Assembly (NCBI GenBank): GCA_009836625.1
Contig: VXVC01000004.1
Coordinates: 891,037-955,036 of the forward strand
DNA: 64,000 nt
Direction: 5' to 3'
DNA from: Holophagales bacterium
GTDB lineage: Bacteria > Acidobacteriota > Thermoanaerobaculia > Multivoradales > Multivoraceae
Below, piece after piece: positions 35,345-42,476 of this stretch. Positions within the stretch are counted from its first letter, which is position 1; every line of letters begins with the position of its first letter. The position numbers were made by a program, and so were the translations under genes. The notes under the pieces were generated by a model. The model had not been told where the DNA came from, did not search any database, and worked only from the letters and a program-made list of their open reading frames with translations.

Positions 35345-36013
35345 CTAGCAGTCCGGCAAGCCGTTGCGGGGACACCAGTCGGCCAGCGTACAGTTCGCGC
35401 AATCGGGCCGTCGCGCGGCGCAGACGCGACGGCCATGCCAGATGATCGCGTGGCCCATGAAGATCCACTTGTCCCGGGGGAGCCGGTTCATCAGGTCCCG
35501 CTCGACCTTGACCGCGTCCTTTTGGGGGCTGATGCCCAGGCGCCGGGCCAGGCGGCCGATGTGCGTGTCGACGACGACGCCGACGGGCTTCCTGAACCAG
35601 GTGCCGAGCACCACGTTTGCCGTCTTCCGCGCCACGCCCGGCAGGGTGATCAGGTCCTCCATCGTGTCCGGCACGTCGCCGCCAAACTCGCCGACGATCT
35701 TCCGGGCCGCACCGAGCACGCTCTTCGTCTTGTTGCGGAAGAAGCCGGTGCTGCGAATCTCCTGCTCGAAGACGGCCGGATCGGCGGCGGCGAAGTCCTC
35801 GGCGGTCCGGTAGCGCTGGAACAGGGTTTCGGTCACCAGGTTCACCCGGACGTCGGTCGACTGGGCCGAGAGGATCGTCGCGATCAGGAGTTGAAGCGCG
35901 TTCTCGTGGCGAAGTTCGCAGTCAGCATCCGGGTACAGCAGCTCCAGTTCGGCGAGCACCTCCTGGAGCGCCGGCTCGGGGATCCGTTCGAAAGCCCCCT
36001 CCGCTTCCACCAT
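35345..36013 (-). CDS. nth: Endonuclease III
   Basis: 222 residues, full family length. The helix-hairpin-helix LPGVARKTANVVLG (about 121-134) carries the catalytic Lys, and VDTHIGRLARRLG the catalytic Asp. The C-terminus has the [4Fe-4S] signature CAARRPDCANCTLADWC (C-x6-C-x2-C-x5-C). It excises oxidised pyrimidines and cleaves AP sites in base excision repair. Its ATG abuts the stop of the M20 hydrolase gene directly (36013/36014), so the two form one unit on the minus strand. Confidence 0.96.
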   Translation of the reverse strand: MVEAEGAFERIPEPALQEVLAELELLYPDADCELRHENALQLLIATILSAQSTDVRVNLVTETLFQRYRTAEDFAAADPAVFEQEIRSTGFFRNKTKSVLGAARKIVGEFGGDVPDTMEDLITLPGVARKTANVVLGTWFRKPVGVVVDTHIGRLARRLGISPQKDAVKVERDLMNRLPRDKWIFMGHAIIWHGRRVCAARRPDCANCTLADWCPRNGLPDC

Positions 36014-37348
36014 CTACGGCCGCAGCAGGTCGAGCACCGCCAGCGTCATCGCCTCGACTCCGGCGCGGATCGAAGGCTCCGGTTCGATCCTAAAGAAGGG
36101 CGAGTGGTGCCCCGGCACCGGCGGTCCGCCGGCTTCCTCCGCTTCCAGGTCGGCAGGATCCGTCCCGCCGACATTGAAGTAGGTGCCAGGCACCTTGTGC
36201 TCCGTGCCGACGAAGTAGGCGAAGTCCTCCGCGCCCATGCCCGAGGGCGGTGCGCTGTAGAACACGTCATCGCCCATGCCGGCGGCGATCGCGGTGCGCA
36301 CGCGGACCGCAAGTTCGGGATCGTTCACCGTGACCGGCGTCGACTCCCTGGTGCGCACCACTTTCGGCAGCAGTGAGGCCGGTAGTCCAGCCGCCCTGCC
36401 GATTCCCTCCGCGATCCGCTCGATCGCCGACAGCAACTGCTCCCGCGTTTCCTCGTTGTTCGCCCGCACCGTGAGCTGCAGTTCCACCCGGTCCGGGATC
36501 ACGTTGTGCTTGAAGCCGCCGTGGATCGCGCCGACCGTCACGACACCGGGGTCGAGCGGGTTGAGCTCCCGACTGACGATGCCCTGGAGCGCCACCACGA
36601 GCTGCGCCGCGATGTAGATCGGGTCCTTGCCCCGGTGCGGCGACGCCCCGTGCGCACCGACTCCGAACACCGTGATGTCGACGCTGTCCGATGACGACGC
36701 GAGCAGGCCCGGCGGCACCTCGATCTTCCCCGCCGGCCTGCCCGCCGAAACGTGGAGCGCGAGCGCGTAGTCCGGCACACCGAAGCGCTCGTAGAGGCCG
36801 TCCTCGAGCATCTCGCGGGCGCCCATGATCCGCTCTTCCGCCGGCTGGCCGACGAACATGACGGTGCCCGACCACCGGTCGCGCATCGCGGCGAGCCGCC
36901 GCGCCACGCCGACCATCGTCGTGATGTGCATGTCGTGTCCGCAGGCGTGCATGACCGGGACTTCCTCGCCAGAGAGGTCGACCTGGGTGACCGTCGAGGC
37001 GTACGGCAGCTCTGATTCCTCCGCCACCGGCAGGCCGTCCATGTCGGCCCGCACGAGGACCAGCGGTCCCTCGCCGTTCTCCATCATGCCGACGATGCCG
37101 GTGCGGCCGATGCCCTCCGTGACCTCGACGCCCGACTTGCGCAGTTCGTCCGCCAGACGAGCGGCCGTCTTGTGCTCCAGGAAGGAAAGCTCCGGGTTGC
37201 GGTGGAAGTGCTCGAAGAGCGACTTCAGCTCGCTCCGGTAGTCCTCGGCGATCGCGTCGGAGAGGCTCTGGGCGGCACCCGCCGCCGATCCGGCGAGGAG
37301 CGCCGGCAACAGAAGCGCGGCGGCGAGCGAGAAGCGGTTGGCGCGCAC
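36014..37348 (-). CDS. M20-family amidohydrolase (HipO/IAA-amino-acid hydrolase type)
   Basis: 444 residues from GTG 37348, two bases after the stop of the TlpA-like gene; longer in-frame extensions lie within that gene. There is a signal peptide up to about GAAQS (residue 28). M20 motifs include VRADMDGLPV, VMHACGHDMHITTMVG with metal-binding Cys and His, FVGQPAEERIMGA with the catalytic Glu, HGASPHRGKDP in the dimerisation domain, and MGAEDFAYF near the C-terminus. It probably hydrolyses N-acyl amino acids in the periplasm. Confidence 0.9.
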   Translation of the reverse strand: MRANRFSLAAALLLPALLAGSAAGAAQSLSDAIAEDYRSELKSLFEHFHRNPELSFLEHKTAARLADELRKSGVEVTEGIGRTGIVGMMENGEGPLVLVRADMDGLPVAEESELPYASTVTQVDLSGEEVPVMHACGHDMHITTMVGVARRLAAMRDRWSGTVMFVGQPAEERIMGAREMLEDGLYERFGVPDYALALHVSAGRPAGKIEVPPGLLASSSDSVDITVFGVGAHGASPHRGKDPIYIAAQLVVALQGIVSRELNPLDPGVVTVGAIHGGFKHNVIPDRVELQLTVRANNEETREQLLSAIERIAEGIGRAAGLPASLLPKVVRTRESTPVTVNDPELAVRVRTAIAAGMGDDVFYSAPPSGMGAEDFAYFVGTEHKVPGTYFNVGGTDPADLEAEEAGGPPVPGHHSPFFRIEPEPSIRAGVEAMTLAVLDLLRP

Positions 37349-37350
37349 CG

Positions 37351-38550
37351 CTAGCCCACCGTCTCTTCGATCAGGGCCAGGAAGTCGTCGGGCAGGCCGC
37401 TCGTCCTGGCCAGAATCCGGCCCTGTTCGTCGAGGAGGATGTAGGTGGGAAAGGCACTGACGTCGAGGACCTTCGTCAACTCGCTCGTCATGCCGACATG
37501 CCAGTTCACCCAAGGCATCGGCTCCTTCTCCATGAACTCGACCGCCGTCTCCAGTTCCGCGTCGACGCTGACGGCCAGCAGGACGAAGCGGTCCGCCGGC
37601 AAGTCCTCGACCAGTCTGCGCAACTCGGGCAGCGCCGCGATGCAGGGCTTGCACCAGGTCGCCCAGAAATCGAGGAGCACGACCCGGCCCTTGTAGTCCG
37701 ACAGCGTTTCCTCGACACCGTCCATGCGGCTGCCGTTCAGATCGGCCACGACGCTTCCGACCGTGGCGTGTTGGATGCTGCGGATCAGGTCCGCCTCGGC
37801 ATCCGCGAAGGTCCCGGCGCCCATCCTCATCCCGAACAGGAGCGCCTCGTCCTCGACGCCCGCGCTCAGTCCTTCGGCAGCGTCGAGAGCGGCCTCCTTT
37901 CTGGCCGCACGCTCCTCCTCGGCCAGCCCTTCCGCGTTGACGGCCGCCATCCGTCCCAACGCCAGGTAGTAGCGACCGGCCGCACGTAGCACCGGATCGT
38001 CAGCCTCGGTCGCCAGCTCCTCGAAGAACCTGTCCGTAGCGGGCCGGGCGGATTCGCCATCGTCGCGGAAGCGCCGGAGCATGTTCATCCGGGAAAGCGT
38101 CATTCCCCACGCCCCGAAGTCCGGGGCGTACTCGAGAAGAGCCTTCGCTCCCCGGTAGGCGTACTCATCGCCCTTCCTCGTCATGGCGGCCTGATTCGTC
38201 AGAAACTGCGCCGCGTCGACCGACCGCTCGTGCGCGCCGCCCTCTTCGAGAATCGCAATCGCCGCCGCGGCGGCACGTTCCGGATCAGGCGGTCCGGAAG
38301 CCTCCTCGCCGCCCTCTGAACTCTCGGAGTCGTTCTCCGAACCCAGACTGTTGAGGCTGCGCTGCATCCACTCGCGCTGACGGCTCATGTAGTCCGTCAC
38401 CACCTCCCAGTCGGGACCGACTTCCGCGACCAGCGCGGCAAGCTGCTCATCTGAGTTCGGGCCCTCCTCGGCGGCCGTTCCGCCGCAAGCCGCCGGCAGC
38501 AGCAGGAGCACCACTCCGAGTGCGACGAGTGTGCGATTGGACGTGTTCAT
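37351..38550 (-). CDS. TlpA-type thioredoxin-fold lipoprotein
   Basis: 399 residues from ATG 38550, chosen for GGGAGG about 12 bases upstream and because it starts with a lipoprotein signal (LLLLPAAC, Cys at about residue 22). An acidic, helical N-terminal two-thirds is followed from about residue 255 by a TlpA/AhpC-TSA-like thioredoxin fold: VLLDFWATWCKPC with the redox CxxC, then VSVDAELETAVEF and FPTYILLDEQGRILAR with the cis-Pro. It would work as a periplasmic thiol-disulfide reductase anchored to a membrane. The 154-base gap upstream to the toxin-antitoxin region holds no gene. Confidence 0.85.
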   Translation of the reverse strand: MNTSNRTLVALGVVLLLLPAACGGTAAEEGPNSDEQLAALVAEVGPDWEVVTDYMSRQREWMQRSLNSLGSENDSESSEGGEEASGPPDPERAAAAAIAILEEGGAHERSVDAAQFLTNQAAMTRKGDEYAYRGAKALLEYAPDFGAWGMTLSRMNMLRRFRDDGESARPATDRFFEELATEADDPVLRAAGRYYLALGRMAAVNAEGLAEEERAARKEAALDAAEGLSAGVEDEALLFGMRMGAGTFADAEADLIRSIQHATVGSVVADLNGSRMDGVEETLSDYKGRVVLLDFWATWCKPCIAALPELRRLVEDLPADRFVLLAVSVDAELETAVEFMEKEPMPWVNWHVGMTSELTKVLDVSAFPTYILLDEQGRILARTSGLPDDFLALIEETVG

Positions 38551-38704
38551 AAGCCAGGGACCTCCCAAGGGACGAGGGTGTCTTCGGGCTCCTATCCTAG
38601 TGGCCGGAGGGTGCCGGTCCGCCGGACTCACGTCCGCCCGGTTCGAGATCTCCGTCGGTTTCTGCGTCTAGGTCAGTAGCTGGACTGTACAGAAAGGAGC
38701 CATC

Positions 38705-38733
38705 TTGCTACAAAGCGCTACAGTTGCTACGGT
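38705..38733 (+). promoter_or_regulatory. Promoter and triple GCTAC repeats before the antitoxin gene
   Basis: TTGCTA (38705-38710) and TACGGT (38728-38733) are 17 bases apart. Three GCTAC copies (38707, 38717, 38726) are spaced 10 and 9 bases, about one helical turn. CTGTACAG, a small palindrome, is at 38685-38692. Autoregulation by the antitoxin is the expected model; the start of transcription would fall close to the GTG at 38741, implying a leaderless mRNA. Confidence 0.4.
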
Positions 38734-38740
38734 ACCTCCC

Positions 38741-39004
38741 GTGCGAACAATCACCCAACGACAACTCCGAAACGACTCGGCGAAAGTGCTCCGAGCCGTT
38801 CAGGAGGGCCAATCCATGACCATTACGCGAAACGGGACTCCGGTGGCCGAACTGCGGCCGCTGGCCGCTCGACGCTTCGTGTCCCGCGTCGTTCTCGAGG
38901 AAGCCGCGAAGACCGCTCCCCGGATCAATGCGCGACGCTTCCGGAACGACGTCGACGCGGTCATCGATCCCTGGGTCGATGACCAGGGAACCGCGGAACG
39001 GTGA
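38741..39004 (+). CDS. Phd/YefM-type antitoxin
   Basis: 87 residues from GTG 38741 (VRTITQRQLRNDSAKVLRAV). The in-frame TTG at 38705 would lie within the promoter. The N-terminal part shows the Phd/YefM DNA-binding pattern, RQLRNDSAKVLRAVQEGQSMTITRNGTPVAEL, followed by a charged C-terminal tail that would wrap the toxin. A PIN-domain toxin gene follows nine bases downstream, the standard order of a VapBC-like module with a Phd-type antitoxin. Confidence 0.82.
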   Translation: MRTITQRQLRNDSAKVLRAVQEGQSMTITRNGTPVAELRPLAARRFVSRVVLEEAAKTAPRINARRFRNDVDAVIDPWVDDQGTAER

Positions 39005-39013
39005 TCGCCGAAC

Positions 39014-39481
39014 ATGAGTTCTGCCGTACACCTTCAAGAGACGGCGCATGAAGCCGGATTCCAGGCCAGCCAGGCACTCGGCGCCGACAGCCACGGCCTG
39101 CTGGACACGTCCGTCATCATCGACTACGACCTGATCGACCCGTCGGAACTCCCAGGTCTGTCCGCCGTTTCGGCCCTCACGATCGCCGAACTCACGGTCG
39201 GACCTCTGGCGGCCGGTCAGGATGCCGAGGAACGAGCCCGCCGGCAGGACCGCCTGCAGTGGGCCGCCACTACCTGGGATCCCCTGCCGTTCAACAGCGC
39301 GGCTGCTCGCGCCTACGGCCGCATCTACTCCGCACTCCTGGCCCGCGGCCCCGTCGGCCGCCGGCGCCTCGCCGATCTGCTGATCGCCGCCACGGCGCTG
39401 GCTAACGACCTGCCTCTCTACACCCGGAACGCCGCGGACCTGCGTGGCCTCGAAGAGCTGCTCGCAGTGCGTTCCATGTAG
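39014..39481 (+). CDS. VapC-type PIN-domain ribonuclease toxin
   Basis: 155 residues. PIN-domain acidic residues are visible: LLDTSVIIDYD (about 29-39) with the first Asp pair, TIAELTVG with a conserved Glu, and RLADLLIAATALANDLPLYTRNAADL with the C-terminal Asp set. Such toxins cleave tRNA or rRNA when not bound to their antitoxin. A 28-residue N-terminal extension precedes the PIN fold; a later start is possible, but no better ribosome site was seen. It converges with the pdxA gene. Confidence 0.88.
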   Translation: MSSAVHLQETAHEAGFQASQALGADSHGLLDTSVIIDYDLIDPSELPGLSAVSALTIAELTVGPLAAGQDAEERARRQDRLQWAATTWDPLPFNSAAARAYGRIYSALLARGPVGRRRLADLLIAATALANDLPLYTRNAADLRGLEELLAVRSM

Positions 39482-39494
39482 CGCCTACAACGCG

Positions 39495-40478
39495 CTAGTC
39501 GACGCGTCCCGCCAGCTTCCACGCGTAGTCCAGCGCGTGGCCCAGCGAGTCGGTGAACGCCTTCCCCTGCCACGCGATGTCGAACGCCGTGCCGTGGTCA
39601 ACCGACGTGCGGACGATCGGCAGACCGATCGTCACGTTGACGCCCCGCTCGAAGCCGTAGAGCTTCATCGGCGCATGGCCCTGGTCGTGGTACATGCAGA
39701 CGATGGCGTCGTAGCGATCGAGATGGATCGCCTGGCGGAAGACCGTGTCCGCGGGATGCGGGCCGGACACCTCAAGCCCCTCCGCCGCCGCCCGCTCGAT
39801 CGTCGGCCGGATGATCTCCTCGTCCTCCGCGCCGAAGAGGCCGTGCTCGCCCGCGTGCGGATTGAGTCCACACACAGCGATCCGCGGCCGCTCGATGAAC
39901 CGCGACAGGGCCTCGTGCGTCAGGTCGATCACCTTGCGAATCCGCACCGGTTCCACTCGCTCGATCGCCTCGCGCAGGCTGACATGGGCGCTGACGTGGG
40001 TCACCGCCAGTTCCGGCACCGTCAACATCATCGCGAAATCCTCGACGCCGCACAGCCCGGCGATGAACTCCGTGTGCCCCTGGAAGTCCGGACGCGACAT
40101 CCGCGTCGCCTCCTTGTTCATCGGCAGCGTGACGACTCCCGCGACCTTGCCCGCCAACGCGTCGCGCGTGGCGCAGTCGACATAGGTCAGGGCCGCCGCC
40201 CCGGCCTCTCGACTCAGGACGCCCGGTGTCACCTGCTCCGCTCGCAGTCGTGCCAGGTCGCGCACGTTCAGCGCACCGTCCGCAGCCTCGTCCGGGTTTC
40301 TGACCGTCCGGATCTGCACATCCAACCCGAGCACTGCCGCCGCGCTCTTCAGCACCGCAACGTCGCCATAGATGACGCTGTCAGCGCCCAACAGCCCCTC
40401 GGCAAACCGGCGCACAGCGATCTCCGGGCCAACGCCCGAAGCATCCCCCATCGTCACCGCCATCCGCCGGCCTGCCAT
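39495..40478 (-). CDS. pdxA: 4-hydroxythreonine-4-phosphate dehydrogenase (PdxA family)
   Basis: 327 residues, family length. MAVTMGDASGVGPEI at the N-terminus, FQGHTEFIAGL at about 132-142, THVSAHVSLREAI with a zinc His, GLNPHAGEHGLFG and MYHDQGHAPMKLYGF are the PdxA motifs. The enzyme oxidises 4-phosphohydroxy-L-threonine in pyridoxal phosphate synthesis; the PdxA2 branch instead acts on D-erythronate or threonate phosphates, and sequence reading alone cannot separate them. The start may be ATG 40478 or 40463 (MAVTMGD). Confidence 0.9.
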   Translation of the reverse strand: MAGRRMAVTMGDASGVGPEIAVRRFAEGLLGADSVIYGDVAVLKSAAAVLGLDVQIRTVRNPDEAADGALNVRDLARLRAEQVTPGVLSREAGAAALTYVDCATRDALAGKVAGVVTLPMNKEATRMSRPDFQGHTEFIAGLCGVEDFAMMLTVPELAVTHVSAHVSLREAIERVEPVRIRKVIDLTHEALSRFIERPRIAVCGLNPHAGEHGLFGAEDEEIIRPTIERAAAEGLEVSGPHPADTVFRQAIHLDRYDAIVCMYHDQGHAPMKLYGFERGVNVTIGLPIVRTSVDHGTAFDIAWQGKAFTDSLGHALDYAWKLAGRVD

Positions 40479-40591
40479 ACGGGGAATCTACTCTGCCCCC
40501 CAGGCAACGACCGCCCGCCGTCCGGCATCCAGCGCCGGACGCTCGTGTAGATTCGCCGCTCCGCCCGCAAGCGAACCCACGAGGAGCATCC

Positions 40592-41026
40592 ATGGCCGAG
40601 TACATTCCCAGTCCGATCAAGTGGGTCCGCGACCAGGTAGAACTCTACGAAGGCAGCGGCGGCACCGAGGGCGTCGGCCTGCTCGACACCGGCCTGCCGT
40701 GCATCATCGTCACTCACACGGGGAATCGGACCGGCGCCATCCGCAAGACGCCGTTGATGCGGGTGAAGGACGGCGACAGCTACGTACTCGTCGCCTCCAA
40801 GGGCGGTGCTCCGACGAATCCCGAATGGGTCTCCAACCTCCGGGCCGACCCCGACGTCGAGATCCGGGACGCCACGGAGGTTCAGGCGATGCGGGTGCGG
40901 GAGGTCGAGGACGCAGATGAACGGGCCCGCGTCTGGGCGCTGGCCGTGGAGGCGTTCCCGCCGTACGAGGAGTACAGGAACAAGACGTCCCGCACGATCC
41001 CCGTGTTCATCGCGGAGCCCGTGTAG
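40592..41026 (+). CDS. DDN-family F420H2-dependent nitroreductase-like protein
   Basis: 144 residues starting behind GAGGAG. The family pattern is clear: IIVTHTGNRTGAIRKTPLMRV (split-barrel strands), SYVLVASKGGAPTNPEWVSNL, the phosphate/F420-binding part, and the C-terminal FPPYEEYRNKTSRTIPVF. These enzymes reduce substrates with the deazaflavin F420H2 and are best known from actinobacteria; the nitroimidazole reductase Ddn is one. No F420 biosynthesis gene is in this window. The gene is followed by a decayed sulfatase. Confidence 0.88.
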   Translation: MAEYIPSPIKWVRDQVELYEGSGGTEGVGLLDTGLPCIIVTHTGNRTGAIRKTPLMRVKDGDSYVLVASKGGAPTNPEWVSNLRADPDVEIRDATEVQAMRVREVEDADERARVWALAVEAFPPYEEYRNKTSRTIPVFIAEPV

Positions 41027-41060
41027 CGGGGCCAGGACTGATCACGTCGCCCCTCGGAAC

Positions 41061-41633
41061 CGGGGCCGACCGCGACGCTGGACCGCTCGCAACGGATTCG
41101 CCCTGCTCGACGCGACGCCGCGGAACCGGCCCTGGCAGCTCGTCATCAACTTCCTCGGCCCTCATCGACCGGTCGACATCACCGGCGAGATGGAGCGTGG
41201 GTCCGCGGCCGGGATGGCCTGGACCAGCCCTTCGCCTACGAAGGCGCCCTGACCGCCGCTGAGCACGTGGCACTGCGCTAGAGCGACGCCGCAATGATCG
41301 AGAACATCGACGCCTGGCTCGGGCGGTACCTAGCGACGACCGTGCTCGACCTGGCCGCCCCCTCCTCGACTACGCCGGCCTAGAGACGCCTGGCGACATG
41401 GACAGCCGGCCGCGACGGCCGCTGCTGGAGAGCCGGATGGACAGCCACCGCGACGTCGTCCTGTCCGGCCTCCGCGACTGGCGGCTCGCCTACGACCGCC
41501 GCTACAACTGGTCAACGGCTTCGGTGAGGAGTACATCCTCTGGGACCTCGAGGTCGACCCGACTGAGACGGAGAAAGTGGCAGCAAAGCAGCCGGACGCG
41601 CCCCGGCAATTGCGGGAGTCTCTTCCAACCTGA
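41061..41633 (+). pseudogene. Decayed sulfatase remnant
   Basis: Pieces of a type I sulfatase are readable in plus-strand frames in the right order. PWQLVINFLGPHRPVDIT occurs near 41127-41180, AAMIENIDAWLGRYL near 41290-41332 after an in-frame TAG, DSRPRRPLLESRMDSHRD near 41401-41454, and then, after a one-base loss near 41505, LVNGFGEEYILWDLE and VDPTETEKVAAKQPD up to TGA 41631-41633. The N-terminal half with the formylglycine CxPxR motif is gone. This explains the 749-base gap between the DDN gene and 41776; the last 140 bases hold nothing I recognise. Confidence 0.7.
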
Positions 41634-41775
41634 TCGACTCGCGAAGGGGCTGGCTCTCCATACACCCGAACCGCCTCACACGCAGTGCTCCGACTGAGGC
41701 ACTGCCTATCGCCGCAGCCCCCTTAGCCCCGTGACGCTACAGCTACCGCGCGGCACGCCAAGCTGCGACAGTGCT

Positions 41776-42342
41776 CTACTTCGGAGGTTCATTCGCATCG
41801 CCACCGCCGTTCCGAGGAGAAGTCCTGTTCCGGCTTCTTCCGAAAGAATACGTCACCACGACGGAAGTCGAGTGCCCAACGACGTATTTCGTCATATCTT
41901 CCTTTAGTCGATGACGGTACTCAACTTCTCGGTCAAGCGAGTATGCGATGCCGAGTCCGAGACCATTCAGCCACCTTTGGGAGCCATCTCGAAGAGCGAC
42001 CATCAGGCCGAAGCCGATGCTGTCGAATGTAACCGAAGCTCCCTCGCTGCCTCCAATGTCGACGTTCGACAAGAACATCGGACCCACCTCATACCTCCCG
42101 TCAATGTCCCACAGAGCTGCCACGGCAAACGCGGGCACGACGGACCTCGTCCTGACCGGGACATAGTCGGGGTCGCTGTCACTGTCGTAGTAGTGTCCCG
42201 ACACGCCGATGCCATAGACGACGTTCGCTCTCTTGCTGGACCCGCCTTTCCCGGCTTCACCCTCGGCCTCGGACTCTTCTACGGCGTTTGCGGGAGCGGC
42301 GGTCGCCAGGACCGCAAGCAGAATGGCGATTAGGCACTTCAT
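41776..42342 (-). CDS. Small outer-membrane beta-barrel-like protein
   Basis: 188 residues from ATG 42342, set by AGGAGAG upstream. A signal peptide (about 1-20, APANA) is followed by a short acidic linker and alternating beta strands typical of OmpA/OmpW-like barrels: ANVVYGIGVSGHYY, VVPAFAVAALWDI, YEVGPMFLSNVDIGG, VTFDSIGFGLMVAL and a penultimate TSVVVTYSFGR. A hydrophilic tail of 20 residues follows. I cannot name the family. The inverted-repeat element at 42507 lies 165 bases upstream of its start, inside the end of the HNH gene. Confidence 0.65.
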   Translation of the reverse strand: MKCLIAILLAVLATAAPANAVEESEAEGEAGKGGSSKRANVVYGIGVSGHYYDSDSDPDYVPVRTRSVVPAFAVAALWDIDGRYEVGPMFLSNVDIGGSEGASVTFDSIGFGLMVALRDGSQRWLNGLGLGIAYSLDREVEYRHRLKEDMTKYVVGHSTSVVVTYSFGRSRNRTSPRNGGGDANEPPK

Positions 42343-42476
42343 ACGAGACTCTCCTCTTGACCCATTGATAGAACGGCGACCGTTCGCTCTTGTCCGCCAC
42401 CACCTAGGTTCGCCACGGCTAGGACGCCAAGCGACCACGCGTGGCTGATCGGGTCACACAGTTGCACGCGAGCGAC

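Noticed and set aside
38705..38733. Three GCTAC repeats as part of a CRISPR-like array
   Set aside because: Five-base repeats at 9-10-base steps without spacers are far too short; a promoter or operator is the better reading.
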